From Bacteroidota bacterium (GTDB taxonomy: Bacteria; Bacteroidota; Bacteroidia; Flavobacteriales_D; Crocinitomicaceae), in NCBI GenBank assembly GCA_018825925.1, contig JAHKAT010000294.1, positions 1 to 11,435 on the forward strand: a stretch of DNA of 11,435 bases. Reading direction: 5' to 3'. Each line of letters begins with the position of its first letter. Position 1 is the first letter of the stretch. A model generated the notes under the pieces. It was not told the origin of the DNA. It saw nothing but the letters and a program-made list of their open reading frames with translations, and searched no databases. Both the position numbers and the translations under genes were made by a program. Below, one piece after another: positions 7,525-11,435 of this stretch.

Positions 7525-8619
7525 TTAATATCTTAGGGTTTTGTATTCTGAATTTAGGAACCATTCGTAGGTGGCTTGGATTCCTACCTCCAAGCCAATC
7601 TCCGCTTTCCAACCTAGGCTTTGCATTTTGCTCACGTCCATCAATTTGCGTGGTGTTCCGTCGGGTTTGGTGCTGTCCCAAATGACTTCGCCAGTGTGGC
7701 CAACTGCTTTTTGTATGGTTTCGGCGAGTTGTTTGATGGTGACATCTTGTCCTGTTCCTACGTTGTACAGGTTATCGGGCAATACATTTTCGACTGCGTA
7801 TAAGACTGCTTTTGCTAAATCGTCTACGTGGAGGAATTCGCGCATTGGTGTTCCAGAGCCCCAGAGGGTGACGGGTTGTTGGCTGTTGGGAGCCGAGGTC
7901 AGCCTTTCACTTTCTTTTTCCTCCCCCTGACCCCCTCCAAAGGGGGAATCGGAAGATGCCTCCTGATTTTTGTGAACCTCAATTCTTTCAGTCTTGACTA
8001 CTGACTTCTGTGGTCCAAATTTTGCTTCATGGAACTTGCGCATCATGGCTGGTAGCACGTGGCTGCTTTCAAGGTCGAAATTGTCGTTTGGTCCGTATAG
8101 GTTGGTGGGCATTAGACTTACGAAGTCTTTGCCGAATTGTTTACGTATGGCTTCACAGGCTTTTACCCCTGAAATTTTTGCAATGGCGTACCACTCGTTG
8201 GTCGGTTCGAGCGAGTCGGTCAATAAATAGTCTTCCTTGAGCGGTTGTGGTGCTAACTTTGGGTAGATACAAGAGCTTCCTAAGAAGATGAATTTTTCAC
8301 AATTGAAACGATGAGCGGCATCAATCAAGTTGTTTTGTATCAACATGTTTTCCATCAAGAAGGCGTACGGAAAATTGTTGTTAGCCAATATTCCCCCAAC
8401 TCTAGCTGCAGCATCGATAACGTAATCCGGTTTTTCGGCTTGAAAAAATGCTTCAACCGCCGCTTGATTTTTTAAGTCAAGTTCTTTCGAGCTTTTGCCA
8501 ATCAAGTTGGTATACCCCTCAGCTTCCAAAGCACGCCAAACTGCTGAACCCACCATACCGTTGTGGCCGGCGATGTATATGACTGTTGACTTTTGACTTT
8601 TGACTGTTGACATTGACAT
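7525..8619 (-). CDS. fcl: GDP-L-fucose synthase (GDP-4-keto-6-deoxymannose epimerase/reductase) with repeat-derived insertion
   Basis: Second enzyme of GDP-fucose synthesis: 3,5-epimerisation and NADPH reduction of the product of Gmd. NADP loop GHNGMVG (18-24), GSSCIYP (114-120), catalytic YAIAK (Y144, K148), MPTNLYGPNDNF (170-181) and WGSGTPMREFLHVDD (253-267) are all in place. At 364 residues it is about 40 longer than the E. coli enzyme (321). The excess has two sources: an N-terminal extension encoded by heptamer words, including the ATG itself, and an insertion at about residues 201-249, between FHEAK and PVTLWGSG. In relatives this is a short variable surface loop. The insertion is rich in E, S, K, Q and G and is bordered by the same heptamer words. 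The reading frame remains open, so the enzyme may still work. Gmd is encoded upstream, beyond the second four-helix-bundle unit. Confidence 0.93.
   Translation of the reverse strand: MSMSTVKSQKSTVIYIAGHNGMVGSAVWRALEAEGYTNLIGKSSKELDLKNQAAVEAFFQAEKPDYVIDAAARVGGILANNNFPYAFLMENMLIQNNLIDAAHRFNCEKFIFLGSSCIYPKLAPQPLKEDYLLTDSLEPTNEWYAIAKISGVKACEAIRKQFGKDFVSLMPTNLYGPNDNFDLESSHVLPAMMRKFHEAKFGPQKSVVKTERIEVHKNQEASSDSPFGGGQGEEKESERLTSAPNSQQPVTLWGSGTPMREFLHVDDLAKAVLYAVENVLPDNLYNVGTGQDVTIKQLAETIQKAVGHTGEVIWDSTKPDGTPRKLMDVSKMQSLGWKAEIGLEVGIQATYEWFLNSEYKTLRY
7873..8019 (-). repeat. Repeat-derived in-frame insertion inside fcl
   Basis: Encodes about residues 201-249 of fcl, which have no counterpart in ordinary GDP-fucose synthases. 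On the plus strand the left end carries GGTTGTT, GGCTGTT and GGGAGCC (7874-7894), and the right end carries CAGTCTT, GACTACT and GACTTCT (7989-8009), the same 7-bp word style as the intergenic arrays. The centre holds a G/C-run hairpin, CCCCCT at 7931-7936 pairing with AGGGGG at 7941-7946. The layout of words, hairpin and words copies the intergenic repeats, with a different hairpin. Confidence 0.75.
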
Positions 8620-8702
8620 TGACTTTTGACTTTTGACTGTTGACTGCCTGTCCGGCTGGCCGTCCAGGTTTGGACGGATGGACGGATTGACTGTTGGCTT
8701 TT
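8581..8702 (+). repeat. Heptamer array with hairpin core spanning the fcl start and the spacer to the second four-helix-bundle gene
   Basis: Words GACTGTT and GACTTTT from 8581 to 8641, interrupted by two 6-bp GACATT words (8609-8620), then the 51-bp core (8642-8692), then GACTGTT and GGCTTTT. The first 39 bases overlap the fcl N-terminus; the two GACATT words supply both candidate ATG codons of fcl. The 13-mer at 8632-8644 is the exact reverse complement of 9095-9107 on the other side of the four-helix-bundle gene. Confidence 0.88.
8642..8692 (+). repeat. 51-bp core repeat with hairpin, copy B
   Basis: Identical to 7420-7470 and in the same orientation; same 7-bp stem with GGTT loop. It lies in the leader of fcl, downstream of the second four-helix-bundle gene. 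Confidence 0.9.
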
Positions 8703-8706
8703 GAGA

Positions 8707-9066
8707 TTAGAAGCTTTTTCTTATTTTTTGAATGAATCCGTTGAGTCTTTTACTTAGGCTGTAAACCTTGTTGAGTAGATCTTCCTTGGAATCATTATTA
8801 ATATATTTCTGTTGGTGTGATATAATAATTAGCGTTTCTACTTCAAAAGCTGACCCAAGACTTATTTCTAAAAAGCGGTGAAAATCTTTTTCTGAGGATT
8901 TGGCAGATCCTTCAGCGATATTATTTACAATTGAAACTGCCGCTCGTCTAATTTGACTTGTAAGGCCAAAGTTTTCATTCGAGGGAAACTCCTTCGTTAT
9001 GGTGTAAATATCATTCACGAACGACATCCCATCAACATAAAAGTCATATTTCCTAAAATCCCTCAT
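8707..9066 (-). CDS. Four-helix bundle protein (TIGR02436 / 23S rRNA intervening-sequence protein family), copy 2
   Basis: A 119-residue paralogue of the gene at 4935-5285. It carries FPSNENFGL (27-35), QIRRAAVSIVNNIAEG (38-53) and GSAFEVETL (71-79) at the same residue positions, but the sequences differ at many other sites, so this is not a recent duplicate. The N-terminus (MRDFRKYDFYVDGM) lacks the usual Leu-x-Val-Trp motif of the family, and the C-terminus is strongly basic. The molecular function is unknown. The gene lies between gmd and fcl, 47 bp from gmd and 87 bp from fcl, both spacers being heptamer repeats. The family call is firm; any specific role in polysaccharide synthesis is unsupported. 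Confidence 0.87.
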   Translation of the reverse strand: MRDFRKYDFYVDGMSFVNDIYTITKEFPSNENFGLTSQIRRAAVSIVNNIAEGSAKSSEKDFHRFLEISLGSAFEVETLIIISHQQKYINNDSKEDLLNKVYSLSKRLNGFIQKIRKSF

Positions 9067-9080
9067 TCTAATGTGTTTTT

Positions 9081-9122
9081 GTCAATACTCAAAGGTCAAC
9101 AGTCAAAGGTCAACTACTCAAA
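9081..9122 (+). repeat. Short inverted heptamer array on the 5' side of the second four-helix-bundle gene
   Basis: Six 7-bp words in phase: GTCAATA, CTCAAAG, GTCAACA, GTCAAAG, GTCAACT, ACTCAAA. They are inverted relative to the GACTNTT words of the other right-half arrays. The stop codon of gmd (9114-9116) lies inside the fifth and sixth words, so the array reaches into the gmd 3' end. Confidence 0.8.
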
Positions 9123-10235
9123 ATAATTCTTCACCGCATACCCACTTTCCTTTAAAAACTGTTGTTTTTGCATTAAGTGAAGGTCGGATTGCATCATATC
9201 TTTTACCAGGTCGTTCAAATCGTATTCGGGTACCCAGCCGAGTTTGTTTTTGGCTTTGGAGGCGTCGCCGATAAGAAGGTCTACTTCTGTTGGGCGGAAA
9301 TATTTTGGGTCTACGTTTAGTACCTCTTTCCCAATTGGAAGTTGATATTCAGGATTGGAGCATGAGGCTACATATGCTTTTTCATTAACTCCTTCTCCTT
9401 TGAATTCTAGGGTTATGCCACATTCGGCAAATGCCATACGAACGAATTCGCGAACTGGAGTTGTTGTTCCTGTTGCGATGACCCAGTCTTCGGCCTCATC
9501 TGCTTGAAGGATCATCCACATCATACGCACGTAATCTTTAGCATGACCCCAATCGCGCTGTGCATCAAGGTTTCCGAGGTATAATTTATCTTGAAGCCCG
9601 AGAGCAATTTTGGAGGCAGCACGAGTGATTTTTCGAGTCACAAAGGTTTCGCCACGCAAAGGTGATTCGTGGTTGAACAAAATGCCGTTGCAGGCATACA
9701 TGTCGTAGGCTTCGCGGTAATTCACCGTGATCCAAAAGGCGTACATTTTTGCCACAGCATACGGACTGCGAGGGTAGAAGGGAGTTGTTTCAGTTTGCGG
9801 AACCTCTTGTACCTTCCCGTAAAGCTCGGAAGTAGATGCTTGATAGATTCTAGTCTTTTTTTCTAATCCCAGTAAACGAACGGCATCCAAAATACGAAGC
9901 GTTCCTAGTCCATCAGCATTTCCTGTATATTCAGGTGTTTCGAAGGAAACTGCTACGTGCGACATGGCCGCTAGATTGTAAATCTCGTCGGGTTGAATTT
10001 CCTGAATCAATCGAATCAAGTTGGTACTATCGGTCATATCACCGTAGTGAAGGAAGAAATTTTTGTTGTCGTCGTGTGGATCTTGGTACAAGTGATCGAT
10101 TCTATCCGTATTGAAAAGAGAAGATCTTCTTTTTAATCCATGAACGATATATCCTTTTTTCAGAAGAAACTCACTAAGGTAAGCTCCGTCTTGACCAGTC
10201 ACTCCTGTTATGAATGCTATTTTTTGGGTACTCAT
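9114..10235 (-). CDS. gmd: GDP-mannose 4,6-dehydratase
   Basis: Converts GDP-D-mannose to GDP-4-keto-6-deoxymannose, the first committed step to GDP-L-fucose. It is an extended short-chain dehydrogenase: cofactor loop GVTGQDG (11-17), catalytic T135 and E137 in STSELYG, and Y159/K163 in SPYAVAK, with the same 24-residue T-to-Y spacing as the E. coli enzyme. NHESPLRGETFVTRKI and RDWGHAKDYV are family blocks. The 373-residue length is normal. The leader is A/T-rich without a Shine-Dalgarno site and runs into a palindromic element at 10252-10304. The last codons and stop overlap the heptamer words at 9081-9122. GDP-fucose is the likely outcome because fcl is present, but GDP-keto sugar could also be diverted to rhamnose-type products. 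Confidence 0.96.
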   Translation of the reverse strand: MSTQKIAFITGVTGQDGAYLSEFLLKKGYIVHGLKRRSSLFNTDRIDHLYQDPHDDNKNFFLHYGDMTDSTNLIRLIQEIQPDEIYNLAAMSHVAVSFETPEYTGNADGLGTLRILDAVRLLGLEKKTRIYQASTSELYGKVQEVPQTETTPFYPRSPYAVAKMYAFWITVNYREAYDMYACNGILFNHESPLRGETFVTRKITRAASKIALGLQDKLYLGNLDAQRDWGHAKDYVRMMWMILQADEAEDWVIATGTTTPVREFVRMAFAECGITLEFKGEGVNEKAYVASCSNPEYQLPIGKEVLNVDPKYFRPTEVDLLIGDASKAKNKLGWVPEYDLNDLVKDMMQSDLHLMQKQQFLKESGYAVKNYFE

Positions 10236-10251
10236 TTTTTATATTTTTTGG

Positions 10252-10304
10252 GCACTCGAGCGGGCTATTCGCGCTACACGGTAGCTTGCTACTATCCCTA
10301 GTGC
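10252..10304 (+). repeat. Palindromic (REP-like) element upstream of gmd
   Basis: Bounded by GCACT (10252-10256) and AGTGC (10300-10304), which can pair. Inside is a perfect hairpin GTAGC-TT-GCTAC (10281-10292) and the G/C-rich segment GCGGGCTATTCGCGC. It resembles dispersed palindromic elements of Bacteroidetes genomes as I recall them; copy number cannot be tested here. It is a single copy in the window and not built from heptamers. Confidence 0.55.
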
Positions 10305-10319
10305 TTTTTTGACTTTTGA

Positions 10320-10339
10320 CTCCCTATAGTTATCGGGAG
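10320..10339 (+). repeat. Imperfect 20-bp palindrome, copy 1
   Basis: CTCCCTATA-GT-TATCGGGAG, one mismatch from perfect pairing. It is the same element as 10416-10435, with G changed to T in the left arm. It starts one GACTTTT word into the array. Confidence 0.85.
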
Positions 10340-10359
10340 ACTGTTGACTGTTGACCGTT

Positions 10360-10410
10360 GACTGACTGTCCGGCTGGCCGTCCAGGTTTGGACGGATGGA
10401 CGGATTGACT
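10360..10410 (+). repeat. 51-bp core repeat with hairpin, copy C
   Basis: Differs from copies A and B at one position (A for C at the fifth position after GACTG). Same orientation and same CCGTCCA/TGGACGG stem. Confidence 0.9.
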
Positions 10411-10415
10411 TTTGA

Positions 10416-10435
10416 CTCCCGATAGTTATCGGGAG
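10416..10435 (+). repeat. Perfect 20-bp palindrome, copy 2
   Basis: CTCCCGATA-GT-TATCGGGAG, a perfect 9-bp stem with a 2-base centre. It lies just downstream of the epimerase stop in the direction of transcription. No T-run follows on the minus strand, so terminator function is not supported. Confidence 0.88.
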
Positions 10436-10443
10436 ACTTTTGA

Positions 10444-11435
10444 CTATGATTCTTTTTTGGAATTTAGATAGCTTTTAACCGTCGTATTTATTTGGTCTTT
10501 AAGATTTGTATTTGGGTTATAATTCAAAATGCTTTTTGCTTTTTCTATTGAGGCCCAGGAATGGGGGATGTCTCCTTTTCTTTCAGGACCATGATTGATT
10601 TCCAGAAAGGAATAATTGGGATCAAATGAAGCGATAGACTCTTGAATAGCTTGTGTTAATTCTAGAAGCGTGGTTCTCAATCCTGCTGCGGTATTGAAGA
10701 CTTCTCCAATTGCTTTCGGATTGGTTGAAGTGCCAGCCAAATGAATCATTTGAATGACATTTTCGATAAAAGTGAAATCGCGTGAGAAAGAACCATCTCC
10801 ATTAATTGTCGGCGATTGATTCTTTAAAAATTGATCGACAAATTTTGGTACAACAGCCGCATAGGCACCATTGGGATCTTGTTTTGGTCCGAAAACATTG
10901 AAATAACGAAGACCAATGGTTTCAATGTTGTAATTTTTTGAGAAGACCTTTGCATACATTTCATTGACTGTTTTGGTCAAGGCGTAAGGCGACAAAGGTT
11001 CACCTTCTTGTCCCTCCACTTTTGGCAGAATCTCAGAATCGCCATAGGCCGAAGAACTAGCGGCATAAATAACACGCCCCACCTTATTGTCTCTCGAAGC
11101 AATTAATATATTCAAAAACCCATTGATATTTGCTTGATGCGTCGCTAATGGATGATCGATAGAACGAGGCACGGAACACAGTGCAGCTTGGTGCAAGACA
11201 AGGTCTATGTCCTTGCAAACAGTTTGGCAAACATCCATGTTTGCAATATCCCCTTCAACAAATTGAAAGTTTGGGTGATTTGTAATTTCTTTTAAATTGG
11301 AGGAATGTCCGGTAGATAAATTGTCTAAGCAAATGACCTGATTGTCGTATTTCAATAAATCTTCGCATAAGTTGGAGCCAATAAAGCCAGCACCACCGGT
11401 TACGAGAATTTTTTTTCCAGAAATGCGTTTGAAAT
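10444..11435 (-). CDS. UDP-N-acetylhexosamine C4-epimerase, WbpP/TviC-like (5' end outside window)
   Basis: NAD-dependent extended short-chain dehydrogenase, probably interconverting UDP-GlcNAc and UDP-GalNAc or the matching uronic acids. The frame is open to the window edge: 329 codons are visible and the cofactor loop GGAGFIG starts at visible residue 13, so only about ten N-terminal residues are missing. YAASSSAYGD supplies the catalytic serine and YALTK (visible Y150, K154) the catalytic pair. VLHQAALCSVPRSI, GLRYFNVFGPKQDPNGAYAAV and INGDGSFSRDF are blocks typical of WbpP/TviC rather than GalE. A TTG at 11355 opens a shorter frame but lies after the cofactor loop, so it is not the start. 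The gene lies at the upstream end of the visible locus, 208 bp before gmd. The exact substrate is uncertain. Confidence 0.9.
   Translation of the reverse strand, partial: FKRISGKKILVTGGAGFIGSNLCEDLLKYDNQVICLDNLSTGHSSNLKEITNHPNFQFVEGDIANMDVCQTVCKDIDLVLHQAALCSVPRSIDHPLATHQANINGFLNILIASRDNKVGRVIYAASSSAYGDSEILPKVEGQEGEPLSPYALTKTVNEMYAKVFSKNYNIETIGLRYFNVFGPKQDPNGAYAAVVPKFVDQFLKNQSPTINGDGSFSRDFTFIENVIQMIHLAGTSTNPKAIGEVFNTAAGLRTTLLELTQAIQESIASFDPNYSFLEINHGPERKGDIPHSWASIEKAKSILNYNPNTNLKDQINTTVKSYLNSKKES

Larger units (their letters stand above)
8581..9122 (-). mobile_element. Candidate insertion unit: four-helix-bundle gene between inverted heptamer arrays (copy 2)
   Basis: Same architecture as 4811-5439: a four-helix-bundle gene of near-identical length, with GACTNTT words on its 3' side and inverted GTCAANN words on its 5' side. 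It separates gmd from fcl, two genes whose products act in succession and which are usually neighbours. No transposase and no obvious target duplication are seen. The array has merged with both flanking coding ends: the fcl start on one side and the gmd stop on the other. Mobility is inferred from the repetition of the layout. Confidence 0.35.
10311..10443 (+). repeat. Composite heptamer array with core and two palindromes between gmd and the epimerase gene
   Basis: The order is GACTTTT, palindrome unit (10318-10338), GACTGTT twice, GACCGTT, 51-bp core (10360-10410), GACTTTT, palindrome unit (10414-10434), GACTTTT. The array ends at the stop codon of the epimerase gene. The palindrome units are each exactly 21 bp, so the heptamer phase is kept across them. 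Confidence 0.88.

Noticed and set aside
7361..7681. Minus-strand 106-codon open frame covering the repeat spacer and the end of fcl
   Set aside because: It overlaps fcl in another frame, is built largely from translated heptamer repeats and resembles no protein family.
4935..9066. Diversity-generating retroelement, because the small genes share the Avd-like four-helix fold
   Set aside because: No reverse transcriptase and no template/variable repeat pair with adenine-specific differences is visible.
10414..10443. Intrinsic terminator after the epimerase gene
   Set aside because: The palindrome is strong, but no T-run follows it on the minus strand; it also occurs as part of a repeat array.
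10444..11355. Epimerase frame starting at the TTG at 11355
   Set aside because: The frame remains open to the right edge and encodes the NAD-binding GGAGFIG loop upstream of that codon, so the real start is outside the window.

Overview
The window reads as a chromosomal segment of a Bacteroidetes bacterium, probably a flavobacterium-like lineage. The evidence is A/T-rich leaders without clear Shine-Dalgarno sites, two TIGR02436-type four-helix-bundle genes, a CysC/CysD/CysN set with a DUF2061 protein, and intergenic heptamer/palindrome repeats of a kind seen in that phylum. The taxon is inferred from these traits and from protein resemblance, not from a marker gene. Every convincing gene lies on the minus strand, so transcription runs from the right edge to the left, and the whole window looks like one surface-polysaccharide locus. 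No gene-free stretch exceeds 300 bases.

Right part (11435 to about 7525), nucleotide-sugar synthesis: a WbpP/TviC-like UDP-HexNAc 4-epimerase cut by the window edge, GDP-mannose 4,6-dehydratase (gmd), a small four-helix-bundle gene, and GDP-L-fucose synthase (fcl). Centre (7380 to 2738), sulfate activation: a double DUF2061 membrane protein, cysC (APS kinase), cysD, a second four-helix-bundle gene, cysN and cysQ. Together these make PAPS and destroy the PAP by-product. No APS/PAPS reductase or sulfite reductase gene is present. Left part (2709 to 12), export and modification: an ABC-2 permease (wzm), an ATPase with a C-terminal extension (wzt), and a short PAPS-type sulfotransferase ending almost at the left edge. 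The simplest combined reading is a sulfated, fucose-containing polysaccharide: GDP-fucose and a UDP-HexNAc sugar as precursors, PAPS as sulfate donor, CysQ to remove inhibitory PAP, and Wzm/Wzt to export the chain. No glycosyltransferase is visible; these presumably lie outside.

The most unusual layer is repeated DNA. Arrays of 7-bp words fill the spacers around both four-helix-bundle genes, and the words run in opposite orientation on the two sides of each gene. The two units sit between cysD and cysN and between gmd and fcl, two pairs that normally act together and are often adjacent. The same heptamer family, with a 51-bp hairpin-bearing core present three times, occupies the other spacers of the right half. 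It has also entered the fcl reading frame: it supplies the fcl start codon and N-terminus, and heptamer words bound an in-frame insertion of about 47 codons in the middle of the enzyme. The export genes on the left carry none of these repeats.
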